Positions 43,218 to 56,752 are shown, counted from the stretch's first letter. The stretch: DNA of 64,000 bases from Wolfiporia cocos (GCA_029448655.1 JACCLO010000004.1:1798001-1862000), one strand, 5' to 3'. The notes: generated by a model from the letters alone, not told the origin. Numbers and translations: made by a program.

Positions 43218-46200
43218 CCCAAAATGAGCTGGATGTTACACCGCAGTGATCGCCTCAATCATACAATAGGTGTGAACGCTGCTTCGAGAGACGACTGGGA
43301 TAATGAACTTTTAATGTTCGATTATCGTATTCATACTTCAATTTCCACGTACCATGCTACTAGAATGCAGCATGAGTATATCTGTAACGATGTGCCGTGC
43401 ACGAAGGGACCATACCAACGACAGAACAGAGAAGAAGTAGCGCGAAGGGGCCAAAAAGCTACAGAAAGCCACGAAGAGTGAAAATAAGAGCGGGGAGTAG
43501 TCGAAATCTGGGGGAGGACCGACAGAAGGAGGGTGCGTATGTGGCAGTAAAGGAGCAAAGGCTTAGGCGTCTAATAGGCCTCACAGTACCCTCCCGAGCA
43601 GCAGCGAATTTGGTTCCTGTCTTGTGTAAATGGCATCTTCATGGCTCCTCAGGTTCAGCCACCTGGCCCACGAACTACCACTTGCCATCTACCATGCTAC
43701 AGCAAGCAAGTCCCGGTAGGAGCCCCTTCCGGTGCGCGCTGCATGCCCTCCTCCCACCGGATTGCGGTAAATTGGATTTCGTGCGCCGATTGCGTATCAC
43801 CATGACTTAGATCTCAGCGAGCGACGACCTGAATAACGCGGCCAGGTGATATCGTACTTTGCCACTTCGTCGCGTATGGCCTTTCCGATGAACAGCCTGT
43901 ACAGGCCGCCTCTCAGGGACTAGACCGAGATGATCGACAAGCCGGACGATGTAGCCAAGAGAACTAGCAGAGATCGCAGACAGTCACAGGCGTAAGGCAA
44001 AAGCTGATTAGTCGACGGAGATGACCACAGAGGAGACGACCACAGAGGAGAGAGAGCAGACAGCAAGACATAACGGTTGTGGGGGTGAGTATTGTCTGAC
44101 TATCGCCAGCGCCGCTAGTTAGTATGTCTGTGAACCCTATAGAGCGCGTTCGTGAAGATGTAGCTTCTTCAGAGATTCCTGACGACACATTCAAAGATGG
44201 TTCACTCGTCGAATGTGGCGGACTTGCTTCTCAAACCTTGTTGTAGAACGTGCCTTTCATGCAAGTTAATGTCTGCAAAAACCACCGTCTCCCACTTAAA
44301 ACATGCCAGTCTTGATAGGGTCCCGACATCAACAAACCTTCTTTGGCGCATAGCGCTACACAGGAGACCCTGAAGGCTCTCAAGCGAGTCTGCCACGCAC
44401 CTCATAGCCGACTGACCGAATCCGCGAGGTGGATGCCGCACTGATGGTCGAAGATGTCTGGGGCATCTGGGACGTCGATTGCATAGGACTCGCTCCTCGA
44501 CAGATGTCACTTTTGCCTCTCTAAGCTGCCCACATAGCTAGTCCAAGAGGCAAGGAAATCCGTGACTAAGAGGCAAGAGACAAACTGTACAGATTTGCGG
44601 AACATGCGGGCAGCTACAAGAGAAGAAGTGGAGCATTTACGTGCGTGGAGAGTCTCAGGCACATTGCTTGATATCAATGATGATTGGTGGCGCAGCGATT
44701 CACTGCACCTCCGGACAAGCATGGGGCGATCTTGAATGTGGCTCAATGTCATAGTCATTCGTATTGGTTGGATTGTCACTAAGAATGGACCATCGATGGG
44801 TGGGCATCAGAAAACGATCAATAGGTGAGGAATTACGCTGGAAAAAGAGTGTCTTGATAATGAAAACTCACAATATCCCCTGCTATGATGATAATGACCA
44901 TGAAATGTGACGCACCAGACACAAACTTTCGAGCTTACCCACGATTCCCCTGCGGAGTGGATGAAGCTCGCATAGCTAGCATTTGGACTGATTGCGAGAC
45001 GCATGCACGAGGCAATGTATATATCTGCCAGCAAAGCGACACGAGTTGAAAAGGTGGACATTACTGACGTTGGGCTTGCACAGCCACGTTGATCACGGTC
45101 ATCACCATGACAGGCGAGAGAGGGAGGGCGATGAATGCCTCGCCTTCACTCTGTATGCGCTGTTGAGCGACATGCGCCTCGTGGACGTTCGCTTCACCGT
45201 TGTTTGCATTTATGTCTTCGCGACTTGACATATAGCTGGGAAGTTCATGAATCAGTTCATACAGGAACTCGTGGTCTTCAAACGCACATTTGCCGTTCAC
45301 TTAGCACATATCCCTCGTGTCCCAAGTCGCGCACAAGGCTTCGACGTCCACTTCGGCCGCCAGACCTTAGCCTTCTTGAAGTTGTATCATCAATATCCCG
45401 TAGGAGCGAGCTGGGAGGACCGCCGGGGAACCGTCTTGCGCAATTTGACCAGTTGCGAGTCACAGGCTGTCTACCAGCAGTCAGACAAAAGAGAAAGAGA
45501 CGTGTGGAAGATGACATGTGTGGTTCGGAGACTCAGTGAGTATGTTGCAATCGAAACAGCTGGTCGCGTACGAACAACGCGTCACCAAATATTACCATAC
45601 TTATATTGGAGACCAGATCGCGGGATCTCAGATCTCACAGGCCACAGCTAATCTTGAATGAAGGCAAGGCGGATAATATCGGGATGAAATCTTCCTGAGC
45701 GTGAACAAATTTCAAACACTCTGACAAAGCTGAACGCCGCCGAGTTTCGGCACTGGCCCCCATCCCGTACGACTGGCGGTGGACGGGTTTGGAGGGAGAG
45801 CAGAAAATAGAGCGGCAGCGCTGCTTAGGGCAACGGTGGAGGCTGGCGAGCGAAGAGGACGCGCGAGGGCAAAATTTGGTGCGCTTGCTCTCCCGGATGT
45901 TGGGGCCGGCCTCTCCCGGCTGCGCGAGGGATCTGCCGGGCCTCGCCACTAATCGCCTCTCTCGGCCTGGACGGCAAGACATATATTGAATCGACGCAAA
46001 GCTCGGGTCGCGCCAGACAACGGCCGCGCTCTACTGCCCGCCAGGGACCCCGCTACAGTGCGGTGGGTTCAGGTTTACAACATCGCCTTTATACTAACGG
46101 GCTATCGTACCACATACCGTCGCCGCCATACCTGGGTCCGGCGAACCGCCCCTATCCAGGGGCGCAACTGCTCCCGCGCCGCGATGAGACCGCACCCGTG

Positions 46201-47275
46201 CGCCGCACCCGACGCGCGCCCGCACTTTCAACAAAGGCTCTATGTACTGCAGTGATGAGTAGCGGTCTAATTTTGTACGCATCGTAAATATAGTGAGCGA
46301 ATTGGCTGCGCCTTATGACAAGCTGGACTGTATAGGTCTTAGCTACTGTTCTCGCGTACGACGGTGATACTCTTGCACAACATCACCTCTTCAATTGATC
46401 AATCATCGCCTCACCAGACTTAGGGCCGGAATAGCCCCCCTGAAGGGAGCCCATGATATTTCAGCACTGCTTAAATGACAGAGATGCCACCGCAGTCTAC
46501 TCCAGACGTATCTCACCGATTAATATTGCACTCAGTCCATTTGCGCGGATATGGGATGGTCGCAAGAGTTGAAGCGTTGACCTGCGTAAAAGCCCCGGTT
46601 TGTGTAGTTCATTGTGATCCCCGACCTTCTGACCGGAAACATAAACATCCTGCGAGTTGTGTATGAGTGTATCGGTGGTGCCGTGCCGCCTTCACACGAA
46701 TATGTCTTAATACAACGATTACAGCGTTTTCGGAAACCCTTGGCATGCGCCTTTTTTGAGCTTCATTTTTGACTCGAAAATTACAATTTTTGATTGGCCT
46801 GAGAACTTGAAGTGCCCTGACAGTGGCAGTCATGTGCGTATGGGGCGCTTCTCAGGCAACGAATCAATGATTTTAAAGTTTCGAATTGAACAAAGCTCAA
46901 AAACGGCGCATGCCAAGGGTTTCCGTAAATCTTGTAAATCTCAGATCTCACTGATCGTGATGCGTTACACGGTCGACTGATGAACCGCACGAAGCTGTCG
47001 TCGCGTCCTTCCCCCATATTAGCATCGTAGGCCGCGCGCTTGCCGGGAAACAATCACCGCCTTGGCCTGTGCTTTGATCCGGATTACCTCATGTGTAACC
47101 ACATTCGTCACTGAGCAGCTCCATAGCCTCCAGCGCGCTTTGTCCGGCGTAATATTCGCAAGACACTTGCTATTTCCAGCCGTCGACTAAATGACCGTGA
47201 TAGAAAACCTATGTTTGGGCAATACGTGTGTTCGGTGAAGACCATTGAGAGGGTATGTACCTTGCATAATCGCAG
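43218..47275. other. rest of duplication unit A: decayed coding fragments only
   Basis: The clearest fragment, on the minus strand at about 44940-45300, reads CAFEDHEFLYELIHELPSYM, HEAHVAQQRI, ALPLSPVMVMTVINVAVQAQ. Across a plausible intron it continues HIYIASCMRLAISPNASYAS. It has no ATG and no recognisable family. Other frames (44202-44510, 44507-44779, 46781-47053) have partial counterparts in unit B but shift frame between units, so I treat them as relics. An rDNA-like or tRNA signal is not visible. Confidence 0.45.
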
Positions 47276-50200
47276 GCGTGAATAAGTGGCAGTGGTCGAA
47301 CAAACGACCGACTTTTGTACTCGTCCACCGTCTGACAGTATCCCTCCATGATTGTGCACTCTATGTCTTCAGCCTTTATTAGTGCATGTTGTAGAACGAG
47401 ATCATCGGAGTTGTACTTCACATGTTTATCGAGCAGACAACAATACAGCCCGAGGAGACTGCAATCGCGGCAGTCGGTGGATATACTGTCTTTTGTGTTT
47501 GCATCAAAATAAACGAAATCGGGGTCAAAATGCCAGAAATACCTGTGTACCGGTCGCTGGATGAAGCTGCTTAAACTTAGTACGGTCATGGGCTCGTTGC
47601 ATTTTCGTACCTAGTATGTGTATGCGGAGGTCCATCCTGAGTTATCGCGGAAACTAGATGCCTGCCTGCCAAAATATGAGTCTCGTTTCGGACTCGTGCA
47701 GCTTTGTGCTGTAGAATACTAAGACGAAGCAAAGATGGCGCGTCGAGTTCAGCTATGCGGTGCTCGGAGTGCTCGGACTTCCGAGTTGCTGCAGTTTGTA
47801 CCGTAACGCATGCATAACAATGAAAGATGCGCGATTTTACAATTGCTCACTGGCCTCAGGCATACAACTTCAAGTGCAGGACATGAACAGAATGACAACA
47901 GACGCATTGGGCAACTCCTGCAGAACACTAGCCAGTACTGCGCGCGTTCGAAGGCGATCGCAGCACTACCCACAGTTTGGTCAGAATGAGTGGGCAATAT
48001 CGGCAACGTATAAACGCACAGATGACCAGCTTTTCACTGGTATGTCACTCCAAGGACATTGGCGTAAACTGTACTAGAGACAAGTAAAGTGATTCCGAAG
48101 TTGGCGTCGTCGATCTTGTACACGTTCTGCAGCAGGACATGTCTGAGTTGGATGTGCCCAGGGCCGCCGACCTGAAAGTCACGTTCCGCACAAGGCTTGT
48201 GCTGATACTCCTTACAGTCCTCATGTTCGGTATAGCAGTCGCATGTAGTCAGGCCACTTACTTCGATCATGTCCTGGGCAATGCCCACAATGCGGAACAG
48301 CATCTGTTGCACGTTGAGATTCCTCCCTGGCTGAATCGTCGCATGTATACCCCATACCCTCGCAGCTGAGTAATCGAGTCAGTACACTCATGCAAATACT
48401 GTCCGAGACACCACCACGTACCGGAATGTGAATGTTCACTTCCCGAGCACTATTCAGCCCGAAGTCGTCAAATGAACGATCGTCCCTTTCCGTCAACGCG
48501 CTGAAGTCGCCTCGACGCGCGTCGTCCAAGCGAAACCCTGGAGATCCGTGTTGGTCGAAACGCCGTAGGATTGGGCCTCGATTCTTGGTGTACTGCGTTG
48601 TCATTCTATCCAAATGTCCAGTACGCTAGATCATTCCATAGTGAGCTAGGTTGCTACACCGCAGTGATCTCCTCAATCATACAATAAGTGTAAACGCTTC
48701 TTGGAGAGACGACTGAGATGTGAACTCTTAATATTCGATTCCCGTGTTCATACTTCAACTTCACGTACCATGCTACTGGTATGTAGCATGAGTATATCAG
48801 CAATAGTGGGCCGCGCACGAAGGGATCATACCAACGATAGAATAGAGAAGAAGTCGCGTGAAGGAGGCAGGTGGCAGAAAAGATACAGAAAGCCATTAAA
48901 AGGTGAAGACAAGAGCGGGGAACAGTCGAACTCTGGGGGAAGATTCGACAGAAGGGGGGGTTGTGTATGTGGCGGTGAAGGGGCAGAGCTTAGGCGTCTA
49001 CTCGCTCCCGCACCCCCTCGAGCAGCAGCGAATTTGGTCCCTGTCTTGTGTAAATGACGTCTTCATAGCCCCTCCTCAGGTTCAGCCATCTCGCCCACGA
49101 ACTACCGCTTGCCATTTACCATGGCCCAGCAAGCAAGCCGCGGTAGGAGCCCCTTCCGGTGCACGCTGCATGTCCTTCCCCCCACCATATTGCGGCGAAT
49201 TAGGTTTCGTGCCGATTTCGTATCGCCGCGACTTGAATCTCAGCGAGCGGCGCGACCTGGATAACGCGGCCAGGTGATATCGTATTTTGCCACTTCGTCG
49301 CGTATGACCTTTTCCAATGGACAGCCTGTACGGGTCGCCTCAGAGGAACTAAACCGAAATCGCCGACAAGACGGACGATGTAGCCAAGAAAACTAGCAGA
49401 GATCGCAGACAGTCATAGGCGTAGCTCAGAAAGCTGATTAGTCGACGGAGGAGATGGTCACAGAGGAGATGGTCACGGGGGAGATGACCACAGAGGAGGG
49501 AGAGGAGATTACACGGTTGTGGAGGTGAGGGTCGTTTGACTATCGCCAGCGCTGCTAGTTACCGCTTATTGAGAGATTCCTGACCACACATTCAAGGATC
49601 GTTCCCTCGTCGAATGTGGCCGACATGCTTCTCGAACCTTGTCAATGGAATGTGCCTTTCATTCAAAGATAATGTCTGTAAGTAACACCACCTCCTGCTA
49701 GAAACATGCCAGTCCTGCATGCTTTGATAGGCTCCTGACGCTCGTGAGACGCGGTCAATGCACCGCAGACAGAGCGCACATGCGCCGACCAATGAAAAAA
49801 CCCTTCTTTGGCGGGCGCATAACGCTACACAGGAGACCCCGAAGGCTCTCAAGCGATGCCGCCATGCACCTCATAGCTGTCCGCCCGAATCCGCGAGGTA
49901 GATGCCGCACCGATAGTCGAAGATGTCTAAGGCACCCGGTACGTCTGTTGCATAAGGCTCGCTCCCCGAGAGAGGTAAGGTTCGCTTCTTGAAGCCGCCC
50001 AGATAACGAGCGATGGAGTTCCCAGCCGGCCCAAGAGGCAAGCAAATTTGTGAGCAAGAGGCAAGAGACAAGCTGTGCAGATTCGCAGAGAAGAATGGAG
50101 CATATACGTGCGTGGAGAGGGTTCTACGTATCCGTTGCTTGATAATGATGATTTGTGGCGCAGCGATTAGCTGCATATCCCGAACAAGCACGGAGCGGTC

Positions 50201-52475
50201 TGAGATACGGCTCAATGTTATGGACATTCGTATTGTTTGGAGATCGTCACTAGGGATGGAGCTTCGAGTGATGGGCATCGGAACGCGATCAATAGGTGAG
50301 GATTGTTTCTGGGAAAAACGTGTCTCGATAATGAAAGCTCATAGCACCTCCCGCTATAATGATAATGGCCATGAAACGTGACGTACCAGACAAAAGCTTT
50401 CGAGCTTACCCGCGATTCCCCTGCGGAGTTGATGAAGCTCGCAAAACTGACATTTGGGCTGACCGCAAGACACATACACGAGGCGATGTATATATCTGCT
50501 AGTCAAGCAACACGAGTTGAAAAGTTGAACATTACTGACGTTGGGCTCGCGCAGCCACGCTGGTTACGGTAATCGCCATGGCAGGTGAGAGAGAGGGGGC
50601 GATGGATGCCTCGCCTCCACTCTGTATGCGCTGATATGAGTTGAGCGGCATGCGCCTCGTGGACGCTCGCTTCACTCCTATTTGCATTTATTAATTCGCG
50701 ACCTGGGAGATAACTAGGAAGTTCATGAATCAGATCATACAGGAGCTCGTGGTCTAACGCACATTCGCCACTTATGTAGCACATATCCATGTCTCTCGAC
50801 AACTCGCGTTCCCGGCTGCGCACAAAGCTCCAACGTCCACTTCTTCATCGTCGGTCTCCAGATCTTAGCCTTCTTGAAATCGTATCATCAAGTAATGTCC
50901 TGTAGGAGCGAGCCGGGAGGACCGCTGGGGGCCATCTTGCGCAATTTGACCAGTTGTGACTTACAGACTGTCCACCAGCAGTCAGGCAAACGAGAAAGAG
51001 ACGTGCAGAGGATATGTGTATTTTAGAGGCTCAGTGAGTGCGTTGCAGGTCGCGTACGATCAACGTGTTACCATCGCCATATATATAGGTTATCCGCGCG
51101 ATCAAATCGAGCGATCACCGGTGCACCGCTGATATTACCGCAAACACAGCTGTCGACCTAAAGACAATGTGGATGAAAATGTCAAAAAAGTTTTAAGCGT
51201 CAACAAATTTCAAGCATTCTGACAAACGTTGTTCCGGAAAACTACCAGGAAACGCTTCAGGGCCACAGTGCTCCGGCATAGGGTCCTCCATTACACGCGA
51301 TTTCGAAATACCTGCACAAGATTTACTAGGGACCAGGAGTGATTCGACTGCTCGCGACACACAGCGTACGAAACTTATTGCTCCTTCGGCACCTCAGCAA
51401 AGGCAGTGAGACTGCTCCAAACCTAATATGAAGTGCCTACGCACGTCGGGTAAGAGTACCTGAAGTCTTCAAACCTTCAAGTTCAAGTAATCGTCTACGT
51501 ACTGCTCCCTTGGAGGAGATATATATCACACGAATTCGGTGCCGCCTGCATTGTGCGATTCGTCAGCAGCTGAAGCGTTGATGCAGATGGGCGAGCAGTC
51601 CAGCTCTGGATCCAGAGATGTCGCGTCTGCGTCTCTCTCGATCTGGACCGTACGACACATGCATATGTTTAAATGACGCAAAGCTCTATGCATGGGTAGC
51701 GGACTGGTTTTATATGCTCGTAGATACAGTGACTTGGCAAAGGCTGTGCTCTTATAACAAGCTAGACTGTAGTCTGTGTCACACCAGGCCTTAGCTACTC
51801 TTCTGCCTCATGCGCCACGGTGACACATCTTGCACAACATCATGATCGACACGACCTCTTCAATCGTGATCAAACATCGCCTTACCAGACTAAGCACCGG
51901 AATACCCCTTCTGGATGGAGCCGTTCATATTTCAGCACTGTTAAAATGACCGAGATGCCGCAGTCGGCTCCAGACGTATCTCGGCGTGTAATCGATCCAC
52001 TTGCGCGGACTGGGCATGGTCACAAGAGTTGACCTGCGTAAAGGCTTCGGCTTGTGCAGTTCATTGTGAATCTCCGATTCTCGACAGGAAACATGAACAT
52101 ACCGCGAGTTGTGTATGAGTGTGTATCTCTGGTGCCGCACCGCCTTCACGAATCTGTCTTGGATACAATTACAAAATCTCAGATCTTACTGATCGTGATG
52201 CGCTACTCGCTGTGATACAGCATACGGTCGACTGATGAAGCTGTCGTCCATATTAGCATCGTAGGCCGCGCGCTTGCCGTGAAGCGATCACCGCCTTCGT
52301 CTTGATCCGGATCGCCTCATGTACAATCTCATCGTTCTCGCCACTGAGCAGCTCCATAGCCTCCAGCACGCTTTGTCCGGTGCGACATTCGCAAGACGCT
52401 TCGACCTTCGAGCTGGAATGACAATGGGGTCGGTGAAGACAATTGAGAGGGTATGTACGTTGCATTCAGTGTCTG
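47276..52475. repeat. segmental duplication, unit B
   Basis: Head-to-tail partner of 41855-47275 and slightly shorter. It contains the broken copy B of the unknown gene (48034-48634). It also contains the counterpart of the HELPSYM fragment (about 50560-50770, ECALDHELLYDLIHELPSYL), which carries a 7-nt insertion near 50632-50640 relative to unit A. No intact gene was found inside. Confidence 0.8.
48034..48634 (-). pseudogene. copy B of the duplicated unknown gene, frameshifted
   Basis: Aligned with copy A it keeps exon 1 (MTTQYTKNRGPILRRFDQHG, GFRLDDARRGDFSALTERDD, EVNIHIP) and exon 3 (CAERDFQVGGPGHIQLRHVL, VYKIDDANFGITLLVS). Exon 2 lacks 7 nt (near 48312-48325) relative to copy A, which throws the frame off after LRGYGVYMRRFSQGG. 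In addition, the codon matching copy A residue 3 is TAG (48626-48628), so any product would have to start at the internal Met at 48604. Probably dead. Confidence 0.7.
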
Positions 52476-53504
52476 TATCGTGATCCATTCTCGTTGCTGT
52501 CGCGTCCCATAGCGAATAGGTCGACGCGTGAACGTCATACAGTCCCGCCTCTGGAACCTTTGACTTGCGTCGCCACATGAACGGAATCGAATCCGTGGAT
52601 GTTTGCCAGTTTCCTATCAAATGTCAGCGTACCAGCATTACCCGGAGGCTACATCTCTTGGCAGGCTAACGTATAGTATGCTGAATCAACAACACTGCGG
52701 GAGGCCGAGAGTGTTCGCAGATCGTCTCCTGTGTGCCGATGGCGCTTTGCGCGAAGGGCCGGAGCTGGGAAGGACCGCCCAGCACTTTGCAATTTGTGAT
52801 TATATGTCGAGTCCGACATGAGAGCGTGAGTGCGAGATACGGCCGGGTGAGCGTACGGCGGTGAATGGAGCAGTGTGTTTGTCTCCAGTTCGTACAGTCT
52901 CGTAGAGAGTTCAGATTAGATAGAGACTCAAGATGCCAATTTCGCACGCACAGGCACTCTTCAGATTCCAGACAGGACAGAGCATCTCGTTCTGATCTGG
53001 CAGTTTGTGGAACACAACGAGGTACAGTCTGAGGCTTAGTCGAGGACATCCAGAGCGCGGATGTTGAAAGAGTTGTCTACTCTGCAGGGGAGACTACGGC
53101 CGAGGACAAAGCGCGTTCGAGTTATGTAAGATCATCAGCGTGATGGCGTCAATCACATGTCATCATGCAATCATATGTTTTGTGCTAGGGCGTTTAGGCT
53201 GCTCGGTACTCGCTCAACCATGGCGCAACCATTCGTCGAGAGTACTAAGATCATGGCCCGCATTGCGAAACGGACATAAGCACTTGTACACTTGCTACAG
53301 AATGCATTCCAGTGAGTTATTTTTCGTCGTGTAGTCATCATGAGAGGATGAAGCATTCAGACATTGAGGGATCGTCAACGTTTTTATGAGGTACAGATAC
53401 GTCTTGCTTGTTTGGTACGGCCGGCGCAGATTACTTCATAGTATGGCTCAATCAGCACGCGTAGGCTGCGATCAAAGCCCAGGAGCACGTACGAATGATC
53501 TGGT
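48635..53504. other. rest of unit B and flanking sequence, no intact gene
   Basis: It contains only relic frames shared with unit A and, beyond 52475, unique sequence. On the minus strand at about 52630-52900 an open frame includes MSDSTYNHKLQSAGRSFPAP, and at 52450-52620 GNWQTSTDSIPFMWRRKSKV plus ASTYSLWDATATRMDHDTDT. These might be exons of one decayed gene, but no splice joins them in frame and I do not recognise a family. Confidence 0.4.
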
Positions 53505-54104
53505 TCACAAGTATTTGGTGGCAACAACGTCTGCGTCGGCCTGTCGATCGACAAGCAATGTGACCCCAAAAGTATTATGCGATCTCTGATACACGTTCTT
53601 GATAATGAGGTGTTTAAGCTGGACCTTCCCTGGGCCGACTTCGAAGTCTGCTTCGTTGCAAGGCATGCCTTGGTACTCCTGAGGATACACTAATCAAACA
53701 CACCGTGTACCCTGTAATTTAGAAAGTTTACCTCTATCATTTCCTGAACCTTTTGTGCTATGAGGAGAAGCATGCTCGCCACAGTGTAAGGTCCAGCGCC
53801 ACCCTGGCTGATCCGTCGTTCGTAAGGCTGGTATCCGCGCAGCTATGCATTCTTGTCAACTCTGCCAATGTCTCGTTCTATACGTGCTGCGTACCGGAAT
53901 ATATATCGCCAACTCCCACGATCCGCCGAATGCGTAGTCGTCAAACATCATGGCATCTCTCTCCTGCAACGCGTTGAACCTGCCGCGCCTCGCATCGTCC
54001 AGAGGGAATCCTCGAGCTCTGTGAATGTCAAATGCGCGCATAATATTGCGATCGCCACGCCAGCGCGGTACTGTGATCTCTTCCACTACGCGGATACGCT
54101 TCAT
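53505..54104 (-). CDS. small protein of unknown function, same family, copy C (intact, diverged)
   Basis: Three exons with an ATG at 54104 (an in-frame upstream extension without ATG exists): 54104-53895, 53842-53732 and 53678-53505. The product is about 164 residues: MKRIRVVEEITVPRWRGDRN, GFPLDDARRGRFNALQERDA, MFDDYAFGGSWELAIYIP / LRGYQPYERRISQGG, MLLLIAQKVQEMIE / EYQGMPCNEADFEVGPGKVQ, LKHLIIKNVYQRSHNTFGVT, ending ADADVVATKYL. Exon 2 is exactly 111 nt as in copy A, and both introns sit at the same codons. Its conservation of the family pattern despite high divergence suggests selection. No known domain; cytosolic by default (no signal peptide). Confidence 0.72.
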
Positions 54105-56752
54105 TTCCTCAGCATGAGAGTCATCTATAGCACGAGTGTGATGAGACTCGCACAATTGCGGTTAACGCCGGGGCGAGCGCCGAGTAAGAACTGAGAGCAA
54201 ACGTTGACTGCGACTGCAGAGGCGATTTTGTCGCATTGTATTCGCAGTTCTACAACGACCTACCATTCTGCTCATTTGTGCTGTATGTTCCGATTAGGTC
54301 AGATGTGACGGTGCGAGAGGTTACAATACTGACATAGATTAGCTGTAGCGATCAGGACTAGCTGTATAGCTCTATGAACGGGAGAAGTAGAGGAAAAACG
54401 AGGGAGGTTGGCAATGGAGATCAGCGAAAGAGAGATTGGGGCGGGCGTGCAGTCTATCAAAGAGCGAATGGGAGGTATAAGTGGTGCGAAGCGGTCAGGT
54501 CGAAATTTAAAGCGTTCAGGCCGAAGCAACCGCCCGTAGAAGGCGGAGTTTCGTCTGTCAAAAGTAACCTGGATATCTTACAGTACATATATCCAGGTGA
54601 GCTACGTTATCCCTTGGAATACCGCATATAAGCCATACATTCCAACCTCGCCGGGAATTGCTGCGGGATAGTGACCATTGTCTTGCCCGCCTCATTCGCG
54701 TGTTGGTCGTCCAAGGGAAAAGTTGGTGCTGATATCAACGTGACACAGATCTCAATAAAAGCCGTGATCCAGCATTTTGTCATAGGGCCTGTGCAATGTG
54801 GTGCCGGCAGTAGCGCTGAAATCCTGGGATCGCCAGCAAGTCATCGAGTCCTAGGAAGGAGTCAATAGGGAATACGAGCAACGTAGGCCATGACCAAGCG
54901 CATAGCTCAAATGAAGGCTGAGCGACCAGGGAAGGAAATCGTGGATTTCGGGATAGCGGGGTGCTTCCGTTCTACAAAAGCGCCCATTATGAACTTCCCT
55001 ACCATCAGACATCAGCGTCCGGAGCGCGTCTGTGAAATGCCACCCCGTTCTTGAGTGAATACCGCACATTCATTAAGACCCTGAGTAGCATGCCGTCCTT
55101 TCTCCGACCTTGCCGAAAAGATATGGCGAGATCCATCCATAAGACATTATCGCGACAAACATTCTCTATATGCTACTTGGAGGCGAAGATAACGGATCAT
55201 GGATCCTAATAGACTATGACTCGTGTGAGAGGAAGCCAAGGTGCGCCGTTGGAGAACCTCTCTTGGCTTGTGCATGCGATCACACAGGAAGGATGCGCAA
55301 CTAGTGAATGCAAGGTAGACACACACCTCTACGGGTCGTCACCATGTGTGCGTGAAGGCGAACATCTCGAGTATCTCTGCTACTCGAGCATATTCTATGC
55401 TGGAGGCAGCAGGAGGTAAGTGATCAGTGGGAGAGCACCGGACCATTCTCAGCCATCGCTACGTAGAGGCATAGGTCTCATACCGCGATGGGAGAGACAA
55501 TTTTCATGAGCGGTAGGGAAGACGAGGTGCAGCAGGTCGGTGCATCGCACGTCCTCGAACCCCTCCCTAACGACCTGATATCGGGGATGGCGATCTCTGG
55601 TACCACGTCTCCCAGATATCGGGCGCCTCAATGCCCGTCCATCGTTGTGCATAGGATTTTATACACAGATAAGAGACGGAGGGAAGGAGGAGTTCCGATT
55701 GCGCAGTTAAATCCCGACACTTACGACACTTCTTTATTTTGGTTTTCAGGGTGCGAGCTCTCGAGCTGGTCAGGTCCTCTAGAGCTGACTATGCGGGGAT
55801 GAATCTAGATAAGGTTAATCCACGTACCTGTATTTGAGCACATATCGCCCCAATCGTCGACGTGCGTGTATCCACCGGGCAGCGCTATGAAGCAATGACT
55901 GCACGAAGCCGTATCCGCATGAGGTAGTGACCAGGAAATATTCTCTTCAAGAACTCGTGTACTCGTGAAATAATCGAGGGGCGGGGTCTATCATGCGGAA
56001 ACTGGAAGGTGATTTATAGCTTTCAAACATACTTTGCGTTGCTCACGAATCTCGTTTGCTTATTCTTCTCTACATAGCTAGCGCAGAGATAGATATGCCT
56101 AAGTAATATTCTTCTGTACCGTAGCCGGCACAGTCGCTGGCCGCGACGGAGCGAGGTCCCAGTGCCTCTGCAAAACTTGCGCGCTTACATCATGCAGAAT
56201 ATTAGGCCAGTCAAACGAAAGACAGATATGCGACGAGCGGACGTGGTTATCTTGCATGAAAGTGCGGCCAAGTCGGTGTACGCATCAGATCGAACCGGGA
56301 ACTTGCGTGGCGATCAATACCAGTCAACACGCTAAGCCACAGCGTGCAGCAGGCAGCCTTACACACTACGCCAAACCCACCGCGAGCATTCCGACACGTA
56401 TCAGGTTTGTTAGGTGAGCAATAGCATACCCGTTTTTAATTCGGCGTGTATTCCAACCATAGCAGTCTTTTTTTGAAGTTAACAATAACAACACAAGTTC
56501 AAAATGCTTCTACCGATGCAGCTCAAGCCACGTACAGCAGAGATCCAGCTCGGGATCAGTCACACCCCGTGCCCGCCCGGAGACCACCGGATCGGCTCGT
56601 CCTCGACAGGCTACGTGTATGTGCGCTGTCACTTATACTCGGAACGGTGGATGTACCTCACCAATTAAAACACAAGAGCCAATCCTAGTTAGGACAAGAG
56701 CTGTGATAACGACTACAACTCCAGGGACCACCGCACCTCGCCATCGTGCAAG
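54105..56752. other. 2.6-kb stretch without a supported gene
   Basis: It contains several open frames on both strands (for example 55216-55419 plus, 55449-55652 minus, 55488-55802 plus) with no recognisable motif, signal peptide or splice pattern, and a 10-bp perfect stem at 54567-54598. The right end should be the former promoter of factor copy 4. Confidence 0.4.

Larger units (their letters stand above)
41855..47275. repeat. segmental duplication, unit A
   Basis: This unit aligns over most of its length with 47276-52475 in the same orientation. Examples: ggcagtggtcgagcaaccg at 41861 and ggcagtggtcgaacaaacg at 47290; gattccgaagttggcgtcgt at 42665 and 48093; ctgtatgcgctgttgagcga at 45153 and a related block at 50621; agtctactccagacgtatct at 46493 and the matching block near 51963. 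The right end of unit A (ttgagagggtatgtaccttg, near 47246) matches the right end of unit B (near 52442). Divergence is roughly one base in five by eye, so the duplication is not recent. Confidence 0.8.

Noticed and set aside
43964..44779. possible second gene in each duplication unit on the minus strand
   Set aside because: Frames shift between the two units, no ATG-to-stop spliced model works, and no family is recognisable.
54567..54598. perfect 10-bp stem with 12-nt loop (acctggatat ... atatccaggt)
   Set aside because: Isolated, without neighbouring gene end or repeat; such hairpins occur by chance in long intergenic sequence.
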